Source: JBNKDD01 sp050288085 | Lineage (GTDB): Bacteria > Chloroflexota > Anaerolineae > Aggregatilineales > UBA3940 | DNA: 61,208 bases | Direction of reading: 5' to 3' | Assembly (NCBI GenBank): GCA_050288085.1 | Contig: JBNKDD010000004.1 | Span: 1-61,208 of the forward strand | Shown here: positions 50,234 to 59,027 of the stretch, in pieces | Position numbering within the stretch: the stretch's first letter is position 1 | How the letters are laid out: the number at the start of each line of letters is the position of its first letter | Position numbers and translations under genes: made by a program | The notes under the pieces: model-generated | Database searches by the model: none | The model's input: only the letters and a program-made list of their open reading frames with translations | What the model was told of the DNA's origin: nothing

Positions 50234-51118
50234 ATGTCTACCGATCCAGAAGAGATGTTTCGGGAAGATACCGAAGAGAAAAATAAGCGTCCATCGGTGC
50301 TCTGGTTAATCGCCATTATTCTGATCGTATTTGCATTTGGAATCATTGCCGTATTCCTTTATTTCAATCCCGATTCGCCGGAGGACCCCTTTGTCATTGT
50401 CACCCAGGTTGTGACTGAAGAAGCAACCGAGGAAGCGACCGAAGAAGCGACTGAGGAGGTTGAAGAGACCGAAGAAGCAACTGAGGAGGCGACTGAAGAA
50501 GCGACCGAGGAGGCAACCGAAGAAGCGACCGAGGAGGTTGAAGAGACCGAAGAAGCAACTGAGGAGGCGACTGAAGAAGCGACCGAGGAAGCAACTGAAG
50601 AAGCAACCGAAGAAGTCGTTGAAACCGAAGAAGCCTCCTGTGGAGATGGAGTCTGTAATCCGGAAGTCGAGAACAGCGACCTTTGTCCGGCAGACTGCGG
50701 ATGTACGGATGATGGAGTTTGCCAACCCGGAGAAGGCTCAGGCTGCCGGGACTGCGGGGCAACTGCCGGAGGGTGTGGTAATCCCTGCTCCAATTCATCC
50801 CAATGCTCTGATGGCCTGACCTGTTCAGGTGGGGTATGCTGGGATGCCTGCGAATGCGGCGATGACTGCGGCAGCGATGGCGTTTACGGGGCAATTCTGT
50901 ATCCCGATCAATTTGTCAACGACCGGCAGCACCGCGAGACTCAACGCACTCACATCCTGACTGTCTTATCAACTTTCCTGACCGGGCTGGGGCTGATCAC
51001 GTTGCTGGCGGTTCTGCTTGAAAAGTACCGGCTGTTGAATCGGGTTGGCAGATTGGCCAAACGCACCCTACGCCTGGTACTGAATACACTGCTTGGCATT
51101 GTCCGCATTATCGATTGA
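50234..51118 (+). CDS. Membrane protein with (TEEA)n acidic repeat and Cys-rich domain
   Basis: About 294 residues. A cytoplasmic acidic head and transmembrane helix (~22-44) are followed by about 75 residues of TEEA/TEEV repeats, then a cysteine-rich region (~135-215, about 20 Cys) with the CGDGVCNPE...CPADC and CTDDGVCQPGEG...CRDC units seen in exported Cys-rich repeat proteins. A second helix is near the C-terminus (~240-262), followed by a basic tail. Starts at 50210 (GTG) and 50225 are also possible; the GGGAGGA site is nearest the latter two. It is probably a surface protein with disulfides. Confidence 0.75.
   Translation: MSTDPEEMFREDTEEKNKRPSVLWLIAIILIVFAFGIIAVFLYFNPDSPEDPFVIVTQVVTEEATEEATEEATEEVEETEEATEEATEEATEEATEEATEEVEETEEATEEATEEATEEATEEATEEVVETEEASCGDGVCNPEVENSDLCPADCGCTDDGVCQPGEGSGCRDCGATAGGCGNPCSNSSQCSDGLTCSGGVCWDACECGDDCGSDGVYGAILYPDQFVNDRQHRETQRTHILTVLSTFLTGLGLITLLAVLLEKYRLLNRVGRLAKRTLRLVLNTLLGIVRIID
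50414..50636 (+). repeat. Tandem 12-nt coding repeat (Thr-Glu-Glu-Ala)
   Basis: The unit ACTGAAGAAGCA, with synonymous variants, recurs about 18 times, in two higher-order blocks separated by GAGGTTGAAGAGACC. It is in frame within the Cys-rich membrane protein gene. Length variation among strains is likely. Confidence 0.85.
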
Positions 51119-51138
51119 AATATCCCGATCCAGGCTGA

Positions 51139-51162
51139 CCTCCCCCTTTGAAAAGGGGGAGG
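51139..51162 (+). terminator. Hairpin terminator after the Cys-rich gene
   Basis: CCTCCCCCTTT and AAAGGGGGAGG form an 11-bp stem around GA, followed by CAATTT. The T tract is weak. Confidence 0.6.
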
Positions 51163-51188
51163 CAATTTAAAACAAGCCATTTGGCTTC

Positions 51189-51217
51189 TTGCAACGCTCC
51201 GCCGAGTGATGTATTAT
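51189..51217 (+). promoter_or_regulatory. Promoter of the ABC operon
   Basis: TTGCAA (51189-51194) and TATTAT (51212-51217), with TG just before the -10, are spaced by 17 nt. The transcript would have a leader of about 114 nt to the ATG at 51338. Confidence 0.7.
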
Positions 51218-51337
51218 GTTCGCCGCAACCTGCGTTATAGTCGATTAACTTATTAGAAACCTTTTTTGAATAACCATCTAGAGAATTAACCTCACTATAG
51301 CGCTTCTTTCAGTGTTTCCATAGAGTGGAGAGGCACC

Positions 51338-52273
51338 ATGATCCAGGTTGAAGGACTTACTAAGTATTACGGCCAGTTCAAAGCCGTTGACCGCTTGTCT
51401 TTTCATGCTGAGGCAGGCGAGATTGTCGGCTTTCTAGGTCGTAATGGCGCAGGGAAAACAACCACCATGCGCATGCTAACTGGCTATATGCCCCCGACAG
51501 AGGGTAAGGCAACTATAGCCGGTTATGATATTTTTGAAGATTCGGTACAGGTTCGCCAGCACATTGGCTACCTACCGGAGACGGTTCCGTTGTATCGCGA
51601 GATGACCGTCTGGCAGTACGTAGACTATATGGCAAGCCTGCATGGGATGCGTAGGGCTGGCCGTGCCGAGCAGGTGGATGAGGCTCTCAAGAGAGTCGAT
51701 CTGCTGGACAGAGCTGATAGCATGATCAGCAGCCTGTCTAAGGGTATGCGCCAGCGGGTCGGATTGGCCCAGGCGATGGTTCACCAGCCGGACGTGTTGA
51801 TCCTGGATGAGCCAACCATCGGCCTCGACCCGGAGCAGGTGATCGAGGTACGCGAACTGATCCGCAGCCTGGGTCAGGATCGTACCGTCTTGCTCAGCAG
51901 CCATAACCTCGATGAAGTCGAACGTTTATGCACCCGCATCCTGGTGATCCATGAAGGCAAGATTGTTGCCGAGGACACCCCATCGGCGCTGGCTACCAGT
52001 ATGCAGGGGCGGAACCGCTTCCTCGTTCAGGTAGGTAATGCCGAACCGGAAGCTGTGGCGGCTATGTTGAGCGACCTGGAAAACGTCCTCAGCGCAGTCG
52101 TTTCGCCCAGAGGAATCGAAGTAGAATCGGAGCAGGATTACGATGCCCGCCCGGCGGTTGCCTCGGCGATTGTCGGTCACTCGTGGGATTTGCTCGAATT
52201 GCGGCCTATCCAGATGCAGCTTGAGGAAATCTTCCTGCAACTGACCACCGATAAAGTAGAGGAGGTAGCCTGA
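51338..52273 (+). CDS. ABC transporter ATP-binding protein (GldA-like)
   Basis: 311 residues. Walker A GRNGAGKTTT (~37-46), signature SKGMRQRVGLAQ (~133), Walker B LILDEPTIGLDP (~153-164) and the switch His in LSSHNLDE (~188-195). The sequence matches the ABC-2/GldA class with a C-terminal about 80-residue extension. It powers the permease encoded downstream; the stop overlaps that start (TGATG). The typical genomic context is gldA-gldF-gldG. Confidence 0.93.
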   Translation: MIQVEGLTKYYGQFKAVDRLSFHAEAGEIVGFLGRNGAGKTTTMRMLTGYMPPTEGKATIAGYDIFEDSVQVRQHIGYLPETVPLYREMTVWQYVDYMASLHGMRRAGRAEQVDEALKRVDLLDRADSMISSLSKGMRQRVGLAQAMVHQPDVLILDEPTIGLDPEQVIEVRELIRSLGQDRTVLLSSHNLDEVERLCTRILVIHEGKIVAEDTPSALATSMQGRNRFLVQVGNAEPEAVAAMLSDLENVLSAVVSPRGIEVESEQDYDARPAVASAIVGHSWDLLELRPIQMQLEEIFLQLTTDKVEEVA

Positions 52274-53040
52274 TGGAAAGTATAGGACGCTCCTTGCGCA
52301 ATGTATGGGTCATTGCCAAACAAGAGTTCACCCTGTTCTTTGCCTCACCCCTGGTTTATTTCCTGGGGGCAGCCTGGATGTTTTTCGCCGGGTTGTTCTT
52401 TTTACCCTGGTTAATACAGGGTTTCAACCAGGGTAATCCACTCTCAGTCGGCGGGATGCTTCAAACGCTGGCTTTCCTATCGATTTTCCTGGCCCCGGCC
52501 CTGACTATGCGGCTGGTCTCGGAGGAAATCCGAACCGGCACGCACGAGCTGCTGTTTACCTCGCCGGTACGCGATTGGGAAATCATCACCGGGAAGTGGC
52601 TGGGAGCCTGGGGCGTGACGATTGCCTTCACTTTGCTGACGGCAATTTACCCGCTGTACCTGTTTACATTGGGTTCCCCCGACCCCGGAATGATCATTGC
52701 AGCTTACATTGGGTTCCTGCTGATGTGGGGGATGGTCCTTGCCCTGGGCATGTTGACTTCCGCCCTGACCCAATACCAACTGGTATCCTTTGTGATTGGT
52801 TTCGTTTCCCTGATTTTCATGTGGGTGGCGGGCAGTTTTGTTCCGGCTGTTTCAACCTTGTTCTCCAGCCAATTCCTACAGGATCTCTTGAACGGGATCA
52901 CGATCCAATCACATTTCCAGAACACCATGCTTTCCAAGGGGATCGTTCAACCGGTTGATATAGCGTACTTTGTCGGACTAATAGCAATCTTCCTCTTCCT
53001 GGCAACCCAGGTACTCGGTTCAAGGAGATGGCGAGCATGA
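52273..53040 (+). CDS. ABC-2 type permease (GldF-like)
   Basis: 255 residues with six hydrophobic segments and the MRLVSEEIRTGTHELLFTSPVRDWEIITGKWLGA block characteristic of ABC-2 permeases of the GldF/NosY type. It is the membrane channel for the ATPase upstream. Its ATG overlaps the ATPase stop and its own stop overlaps the next start (ATGA), so the three genes are strictly coupled. Confidence 0.9.
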   Translation: MESIGRSLRNVWVIAKQEFTLFFASPLVYFLGAAWMFFAGLFFLPWLIQGFNQGNPLSVGGMLQTLAFLSIFLAPALTMRLVSEEIRTGTHELLFTSPVRDWEIITGKWLGAWGVTIAFTLLTAIYPLYLFTLGSPDPGMIIAAYIGFLLMWGMVLALGMLTSALTQYQLVSFVIGFVSLIFMWVAGSFVPAVSTLFSSQFLQDLLNGITIQSHFQNTMLSKGIVQPVDIAYFVGLIAIFLFLATQVLGSRRWRA

Positions 53041-55538
53041 CTGAAATTCGAATCGACCGCAACCTGGCCCGCTGGGTACTGCTTGGGGTGGGAGTGGTCG
53101 CCTTAATCGTAATGGTGATAGCCCTGTTGGTTGCCCCAGGAAACAAATTTGGCACCGTCAGTATTGTTGCCGCGGTTGTCGCGGTTCTGGGTATTGCGGG
53201 CTTCCTGTTTGTTGACCCAGAAGCGACCGCTGCCGCCATCACCGGGCGTGCCGGTAGATATGCATTTACGGCAATCGGAATGAGTATCGTCTTCGTGATT
53301 TTCATTACGATGCTCTATATCCTGATCCAGCAGGCGGACCTGCCTTTCTGGGACTTGACCGAAGCTCAGAAATATAAACTCTCAGACCAGACGATTGAAA
53401 TTCTCCAGGACCTGGAGAATGATGTTCACGTCATTGGCTTTTACAGCGCCAGCCAGCAGAGTGCACAGAGTGAAACCAAGTTCTGGCTGGATGAATATCA
53501 GCGCTACAGCGACGGCAAGTTCACCTATGAATTTATTGACCCTGACCGTGATCCGCTGAACGCCGCACAGTATGAAGCGACGACAGGTACTCTGGTTTTC
53601 ATCCAGGGGGATCGCAACCAGAACGTGACCTATGCCAGTGAACGGAACCTGACCTCTGCATTGGTACAGGTTCAGCTTGGCGAACCCCAGAAGTTGTACG
53701 TGATCACCGGGCATGGCGAACGCAGCTCGGATGACCTCGCCGGGACCGGCCTCTCTCAGATGGCCCAATCCCTGCAAAACGTGAATTACGAAGTAGCTAC
53801 CCTGAACCTGTTGGCAGAAGATGGAGTTCCCGCTGACGCCGATATGGTTCTGATCGCCGGGCCAACGGCCCTTTTCTCCGCCCCGGAGATCGAATTCCTG
53901 GACGAGTATCTGTCCGGTGGCGGGGGCTTGATGTTCCTGGTTGATCCGAGCATCGGGCCGGGGACTGGCTCCAGCGCCGGGGTTCTGGGCATCGACTACA
54001 GCCCGGATGGTAAAAAGCTGGCGACTGCCGGTTCGGATGGCACTGCCCGCATATGGGATGCCTCATCGGGTGACGAACTGTTAACCCTGCATGGACATAC
54101 CAGCAATGTGTTGGATGTGAAGTTCTCTACTGATGGTAGCCAGATCGCGACTGCCGGAGCCGATGGCACGGTGCGCGTCTGGGATGCCGAAACCGGCGAG
54201 GAACTGCTCCAACCGGTCGGCCAGACCGACCTGGTGCAGCGCGTGGCTTATTCGCCGGATGGTAAACTGTTAGTCAGCGTCGGCCATGACCAGCTTGTCA
54301 ACGTGTGGGATGCCAAAACCTACGAGCCGGTCAGCTATTCGCCCCTGACGGCGACCGTTCCGCTGTTCGGCCTGGCTATCTCCCCGGATAGTTCTATGAT
54401 TGCCGCCGGTGGTGCACGCGAGTCGGGCAGCAATGGCGTGGTGTTTGTGTGGGATACCGAGACGGGTGAAGAACTGTATAACGAAGTCATGCACACCGAT
54501 ATTGTGTATGACCTGGCGTTTGACCCGGATGGTGAAACCCTGCATAGTATGGCCATCGATGGCACAGAAGGCACGCTTGATCTGGAGACCGGCGATTCCA
54601 ACACCCTGACTCTATACCCCGACCTGGGCGCTACCGTCATCAAGATCGCACAGGATGGTACGCAGGTTATCGGGTTGATTGGAGATGGCAGCGTCCGCCA
54701 GCATGATGCCGGATCAAGTTCTTCTGACGACGATTTGATCCTCGGCCAGCATGACGACCTGATCTATGCACTGGCCCTCTCACCTGATGGTAAGCATGTC
54801 GCCAGCGCCAGCACCGATGGCACTGCCCGTGTCTGGCTCCTGGGCGAACCAGGGGAAGTACTCACCCTCAGCGGCCATATGGCAGACGACCCTCTGCTGA
54901 CTTACATGGCTGATACCTGGGGCGTTCAGGTCGATGATGACATCGTGATTGACCAGATGACCGCGCAGGTTTCCGGCTCAGTGACCAACCCGATTGTCTA
55001 TAACTTTGCTTCATCATCGCCGGTTACCCGCTCGCTCTATGAATCTGCCGGACAGGTAACTTTCTTCCTGGCCCGGAGTCTTCAATCTGTCGCATCTCCT
55101 CCCTCTGGCCTGACCATCACCGATCTGGCTTTCACTTCAAGCGGTGAGGGCGCTTCATGGGGAGAAACCGACCTGACAGTCGCTCAATTTGACGAACTGG
55201 ACGTTCCTGGGCCGGTGACCCTGGCGGTTGGTGTTGAAGACCTCGTTTCAGATGCGCGGGTGATCGTTGTTGGCGATACGGACTTTGCCTCAAATGATGC
55301 TTTGCGAAACGCGCCGCCCTATAGCAATATCGATTTCTTTGTATCGGCTGCTAACTGGCTGACCGAGAACGAAATTAATCTACCTGCCAATCCGCAGCAG
55401 TTTGCTGACCGGACCATCGAGGAACCAATCCAGACGGCGGAAATGATCATTGTCGGTGCGATCAGTGTATGCATTCTCCCGATGGTGCTGATAGTCATTG
55501 GACTGGCTGTCTGGCGGCAGAGGCGGATGCGGCGCTAA
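53037..55538 (+). CDS. GldG-like ABC auxiliary protein with an inserted WD40 propeller
   Basis: 833 residues from ATG 53037. Two N-terminal transmembrane helices precede a GldG/PF09822-type domain (~95-305; LSDQTIEILQDLENDVHVIGFYS, VITGHGERS, LAEDGVPADADMVLIAGPTALFS, GGGGLMFLVDPS). Then comes about 300 residues of WD40 blades (YSPDGKKLATAGSDGTARIWD, FSTDGSQIATAGADGTVRVWD, and four to five more). Afterwards the GldG part resumes (LLTYMADTWGVQVDDDIVIDQ, to ~790) and ends in a C-terminal transmembrane helix. The frame is unbroken. The propeller probably adds a protein-binding face outside the membrane. In ordinary GldG this position holds a short loop. Confidence 0.85.
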   Translation: MTEIRIDRNLARWVLLGVGVVALIVMVIALLVAPGNKFGTVSIVAAVVAVLGIAGFLFVDPEATAAAITGRAGRYAFTAIGMSIVFVIFITMLYILIQQADLPFWDLTEAQKYKLSDQTIEILQDLENDVHVIGFYSASQQSAQSETKFWLDEYQRYSDGKFTYEFIDPDRDPLNAAQYEATTGTLVFIQGDRNQNVTYASERNLTSALVQVQLGEPQKLYVITGHGERSSDDLAGTGLSQMAQSLQNVNYEVATLNLLAEDGVPADADMVLIAGPTALFSAPEIEFLDEYLSGGGGLMFLVDPSIGPGTGSSAGVLGIDYSPDGKKLATAGSDGTARIWDASSGDELLTLHGHTSNVLDVKFSTDGSQIATAGADGTVRVWDAETGEELLQPVGQTDLVQRVAYSPDGKLLVSVGHDQLVNVWDAKTYEPVSYSPLTATVPLFGLAISPDSSMIAAGGARESGSNGVVFVWDTETGEELYNEVMHTDIVYDLAFDPDGETLHSMAIDGTEGTLDLETGDSNTLTLYPDLGATVIKIAQDGTQVIGLIGDGSVRQHDAGSSSSDDDLILGQHDDLIYALALSPDGKHVASASTDGTARVWLLGEPGEVLTLSGHMADDPLLTYMADTWGVQVDDDIVIDQMTAQVSGSVTNPIVYNFASSSPVTRSLYESAGQVTFFLARSLQSVASPPSGLTITDLAFTSSGEGASWGETDLTVAQFDELDVPGPVTLAVGVEDLVSDARVIVVGDTDFASNDALRNAPPYSNIDFFVSAANWLTENEINLPANPQQFADRTIEEPIQTAEMIIVGAISVCILPMVLIVIGLAVWRQRRMRR

Positions 55539-55558
55539 TCAATCAGGGAGGTACCTCC

Positions 55559-56176
55559 ATGAAACTTGATAAACAACTGATCGTTATCGGGGTTTTGGCT
55601 GTTCTGTCTATTGGGCTGTTCCTGGTCATCCGCCTGGTCGATTTCGACAAGGAGGAGGAGACCGCAGAGGTAGAGGTCGAACAGATAGAACCACTTTTCC
55701 CGGATGAGCTTGGCAATGTGACGGCGGTGGAAGTCATCGACAACCAGACCGGAGAATCCTTCCAGGCCCGCCGCACCGAAGGCGAAACCTGGGATATCGT
55801 AGAAGCTAAGGAAGGGAGTGACACCGGGCTGGGTATCGATGAATATAACCTTGTGTCGCCGCTGTATTCACTGCCAGGGCTGACGCCAATCCGTGTTCTG
55901 GATGACGTTGAGCGTCTTTCCGACTTCGGCCTGGAAGACGTTCACTATACAGTCAACTTTGAAACCACCAGCGGCGCATCTCATACGTTCTACGTGGGTT
56001 CGCTTAATCCTGGCGGTACTGCCTACTACGTGCAGCTTCCGAATGACTCGCAGGTTTATCTGGTATCGAACTATAACCTGGGGCCCCTGGTTGGATTTGT
56101 AGATTTTCCGCCTTATATCCGGCCCACACCCGACCCGGAAGCAACACCGGCAGAGGATGAAACCGTATCCGGCTAG
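55559..56176 (+). CDS. DUF4340 domain protein
   Basis: 205 residues. One N-terminal transmembrane helix (~5-23), an acidic stretch, then a DUF4340 beta-rich domain (VTAVEVIDNQTGESFQARRTEGETWDI, LPGLTPIRVLDDVERLSDFGL) and a Pro-rich tail. DUF4340 proteins usually accompany gldFG genes and are thought to be accessory parts of that ABC system. The start at 55559 has GGGAGG upstream. A longer frame back to 55469 lies within GldG. Confidence 0.85.
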   Translation: MKLDKQLIVIGVLAVLSIGLFLVIRLVDFDKEEETAEVEVEQIEPLFPDELGNVTAVEVIDNQTGESFQARRTEGETWDIVEAKEGSDTGLGIDEYNLVSPLYSLPGLTPIRVLDDVERLSDFGLEDVHYTVNFETTSGASHTFYVGSLNPGGTAYYVQLPNDSQVYLVSNYNLGPLVGFVDFPPYIRPTPDPEATPAEDETVSG

Positions 56177-56222
56177 TAGAGGCCAGGTTGGTGGCTGTTT
56201 AGTCTCGAATCATCTATACTGA

Positions 56223-56248
56223 GGGCGGCCTTTTGGCTGCCCTTTTTC
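56223..56248 (+). terminator. Terminator of the ABC operon
   Basis: GGGCGGCC and GGCTGCCC (one G-U pair) around TTTT, followed by TTTTTC. It is followed by a long pyrimidine tract (56241-56275) made of C and T only up to the AG that precedes the next ribosome site. Confidence 0.8.
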
Positions 56249-56285
56249 TCTTTTCTTTTTTCTTTTTTCTTTTCAGAAGGGAACC

Positions 56286-57050
56286 ATGAAAGACACCATT
56301 CGCCGTATCACACAAATATTATGGTGGGCCGGGCTGGCCGGGCTGGTAGTTGGCCTACTTGGTTTCCTGCTGCCGGTTCGAATACCGGCAGGGCTGTTGA
56401 TAGGTATTGGCCTGATGCTCCTGGCTGTAAATATGCTGCTGGGCGGGGACCTGACCGTCGGGGCGGATGTGCGCACCTTCACGGTGCGGGGGCAGGTGGT
56501 GCGCGGTCAACTGCTGATTAATGCGGGTTTATCAGATGTCACCATCGGAACCTGTGAGCGTGGACGGATTGCTTCTGTCCAGCATGGCCCAATCGGCAAA
56601 CCGGCCTTTGAAGTCCTGAGTGATGTTGCTACGCTCCGGTTGGGCTATCCGATCAACATCAGCCAATGGCGAACCGATCTTGCCAATAACCTTTTGTGGG
56701 ATATCAAAGCCAGCAGCCTGACCGGGCACTACACCGTCAATCTGGCCCCCCTGCGGGTTGACCATTTTCGAGCCAGCACAGCTTTAGGACAGCTGCGTGT
56801 CAACTGCCCAACACGCGGTTATAGCCAACTCGAATTAAAAACGGCGATGGGGGAAATTGACCTGAGACTGCCACCGGAAGTAGGGGCTCGTATTCAGATA
56901 CAAAAAGGTCAACTAGCAACGTTGACCATTCATAATGAGCGATTGTTGGCACTGGGTTCGCGCCGTTATGCCACCCCTGACTATGACGATGCACAGGCGC
57001 AGATGGATATCCTGATTGAAACCGCCGCCGGGGACATTATCTTGCGATAA
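56286..57050 (+). CDS. LiaF-like membrane protein
   Basis: 254 residues. Two or three N-terminal transmembrane helices (~10-60) precede a beta-rich C-terminal half with repeated SDVTIGT, STALGQLRVNCP and TAMGEIDLRLPPEVGARIQI, the right-handed stack seen in cell-wall-stress (LiaF/DUF2154-like) proteins. A role in sensing envelope state is plausible from the family. AAGGGA precedes the ATG. It converges with minE. Confidence 0.7.
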   Translation: MKDTIRRITQILWWAGLAGLVVGLLGFLLPVRIPAGLLIGIGLMLLAVNMLLGGDLTVGADVRTFTVRGQVVRGQLLINAGLSDVTIGTCERGRIASVQHGPIGKPAFEVLSDVATLRLGYPINISQWRTDLANNLLWDIKASSLTGHYTVNLAPLRVDHFRASTALGQLRVNCPTRGYSQLELKTAMGEIDLRLPPEVGARIQIQKGQLATLTIHNERLLALGSRRYATPDYDDAQAQMDILIETAAGDIILR

Positions 57051-57060
57051 CCGGCGATCA

Positions 57061-57351
57061 CTAGAAGGAGCCTTGTGCTGTCCTCCGCTTGCGTGACGAC
57101 CCCGGTCGGATCGGGATTTCAGCCATTAAGATACTTTCACGGTCCTCGCTGGTCAGGTCGATGCGGACGGCCTCGCGGTCAAAATCGACGTAGCGTGCAA
57201 TAACCTCCAGGATTTCATCTTTCATTGCAGCAACCTGTTCCGGTGATAGATTACTGCGATCATGTACGAGAACTAACTGCAACCGTTCTTTTGCAGTTTG
57301 TCCACTGGGCGGCTTGCGCCCACCAAAAAACCGATCTATTATGCTGCTCAC
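57061..57351 (-). CDS. minE: Cell division topological specificity factor MinE
   Basis: 96 residues. AKERLQLVLVHDRSNLSPEQVAAMKDEILEVIARYVDFD is the MinE anti-MinCD helix, and the C-terminal part dimerises. It drives MinD off the membrane and prevents septation except at midcell. It starts with GTG 57351 behind GGGAG and is 18 nt downstream of minD. Confidence 0.95.
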   Translation of the reverse strand: MSSIIDRFFGGRKPPSGQTAKERLQLVLVHDRSNLSPEQVAAMKDEILEVIARYVDFDREAVRIDLTSEDRESILMAEIPIRPGSSRKRRTAQGSF

Positions 57352-57369
57352 GCTGACTTCTCCCGCTGC

Positions 57370-58230
57370 CTAGCTTTTACTTGCGACTTTTTCTGCTTCC
57401 CGGCTCTTATCATTGCGATTCTTGCCCGGATTCAGGCCAAAGGCCCGCAGGAGTCGCTGCACGAAGGGAATTTCCTCGTCCATATCTTCAAAGGGGACAT
57501 CTTCACCTGTCAACCGCCGTGCGATATTGGTGAATGCCCGCCCTGCCGGGGATTCGTCAGGATTGAAGGTTACCGGCGTCCCCCGGTTGCTGGAGATCAC
57601 GATACCTTCATCTTCGGGAACCAGGCCGACTAATTTGATCGCCAGGATGTCTATAATATCTTCGTGACTGAGCATATCGCCACGTTTAACCATATCGTTT
57701 TTGATCCGGTTCACGATCAGCTTGCCCGGCCCTTTTTGCTCGGCCTCGATCAAGCCGATGATCCGGTCAGCATCACGCACGGAAGAAACCTCCGGGTTGG
57801 TGACGATCACAACCTCGTCAGCCGGAGCAACTGCGTTGCGGAACCCGCGCTCGATCCCCGCCGGGGAATCGATCAGGATATAGTCAACCAGCGGCTTGAG
57901 TTCGTCACACAGCCGCACCATATCGCTGGGACTGATGGCGGTCTTATCCCGGGTTTGAGCTGCCGGGATCAGGTACAATTCCTCTTTGAGCCGCTTGTCT
58001 TTGATCATCGCCTGTCGGAGCTTGGCTCGTCCTTCGACCACATCAACAATATCGTAGACAATCCGGTTTTCTAATCCCATTACGACATCCAGATTCCTCA
58101 ATCCGATGTCAGCATCTATACAGGCGACTTTATTACCCAGAGTAGCCAGGGCAACGCCTAAATTTGCGGTGGCCGTTGTCTTCCCAACCCCACCTTTTCC
58201 AGAGGTCACCGTAATGACACGAGCGGTCAT
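57370..58230 (-). CDS. minD: Septum site-determining ATPase MinD
   Basis: 286 residues. The deviant Walker A GKGGVGKTT (~11-19), a DADIGLRNLD switch and DSPAGIERGF motif are those of MinD. The C-terminal region is longer than usual and basic (LLRAFGLNPGKNRNDKSREAE), the place of the amphipathic membrane helix. AGGAAGG lies just upstream of the ATG. Confidence 0.95.
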   Translation of the reverse strand: MTARVITVTSGKGGVGKTTATANLGVALATLGNKVACIDADIGLRNLDVVMGLENRIVYDIVDVVEGRAKLRQAMIKDKRLKEELYLIPAAQTRDKTAISPSDMVRLCDELKPLVDYILIDSPAGIERGFRNAVAPADEVVIVTNPEVSSVRDADRIIGLIEAEQKGPGKLIVNRIKNDMVKRGDMLSHEDIIDILAIKLVGLVPEDEGIVISSNRGTPVTFNPDESPAGRAFTNIARRLTGEDVPFEDMDEEIPFVQRLLRAFGLNPGKNRNDKSREAEKVASKS

Positions 58231-58299
58231 GCTTACCTTCCTGCAAATAACATAATCAATAAGTGCTACGTAAAATCAACTTGCCTGGGTACCCCTGTT

Positions 58300-58980
58300 T
58301 TATTGCCCCCACTCCTCTGAAACGATCTGCCCGTTTTTTACGGAGGCAATTTCCGGGTGAGGCCGCTGCTTTCCATCGTCTGATGCAATCGCAACATGGC
58401 TGGCGATCCGGAGCTGGATTGGGCGCATATCCAGGGCACACACAATCGAGTTTTCGTCCCCGGTTGCCCCGGCATGAACCGTCCCCCGCAGCCGTCCCCA
58501 GACCAACACGTGTCCCCCGGCGATCACCTGTGACCCCGGATTAACATCCCCCAGAATCACCACGTGCCCGGCATGCCGGACTATCCGCCCGGATCGCAGC
58601 GTTTGCTGCACCAGGACGGCGGCGTCGCCATGTTCACTTGAGTCGATGGGCGGTAGTTCCCCCTGATCACTCTGTGTAGGGGAGACGTCCTGTATTTCCG
58701 TTTCAAGGTCCATGCGGCGGGCTGACCGAAGAGTCTCCGCCGATTTGCCAAGAATAGCCCACAACTCTACATCATGCTCAGACAGTTTATCACGTAGTTT
58801 GCGGATGTCATCGTTGTTCAATACCCGCTCTCCCACCTGCAATGCGACACGGGCTCCCTGGAAGAACTCTGTCTCAGTCGCTATTTTTTGCAGCAGCGCT
58901 GCTTCGACTGGAGGCCAGGGGCCATCTTCAAGGGTTATCAATAACCCATCTCGAATACCTTTGATCGTTATCGTGTCCAC
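58300..58980 (-). CDS. minC: Septum site-determining protein MinC
   Basis: 226 residues. An N-terminal FtsZ-inhibiting domain (ITIKGIRDGLLI, RVLNNDDIRKLRDKLSEHDVE) is joined by an acidic linker to the C-terminal beta-helix (RSGRIVRHAGHVVILGDVNPGSQVIAGGHVLVWGRLRGTVHAG), which binds MinD. Start GTG 58980. It lies downstream of the HTH gene with 47 nt between, so HTH-minC-minD-minE is probably one transcript. Confidence 0.95.
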   Translation of the reverse strand: MDTITIKGIRDGLLITLEDGPWPPVEAALLQKIATETEFFQGARVALQVGERVLNNDDIRKLRDKLSEHDVELWAILGKSAETLRSARRMDLETEIQDVSPTQSDQGELPPIDSSEHGDAAVLVQQTLRSGRIVRHAGHVVILGDVNPGSQVIAGGHVLVWGRLRGTVHAGATGDENSIVCALDMRPIQLRIASHVAIASDDGKQRPHPEIASVKNGQIVSEEWGQ

Positions 58981-59027
58981 GCGGTTACCTGCGATTGTAG
59001 TCTAGCGCCACAGACGGCGCAACCACG

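Noticed and set aside
50414..50636. CRISPR array
   Set aside because: The repeats are 12 nt, in frame and without unique spacers; they encode a TEEA stalk.
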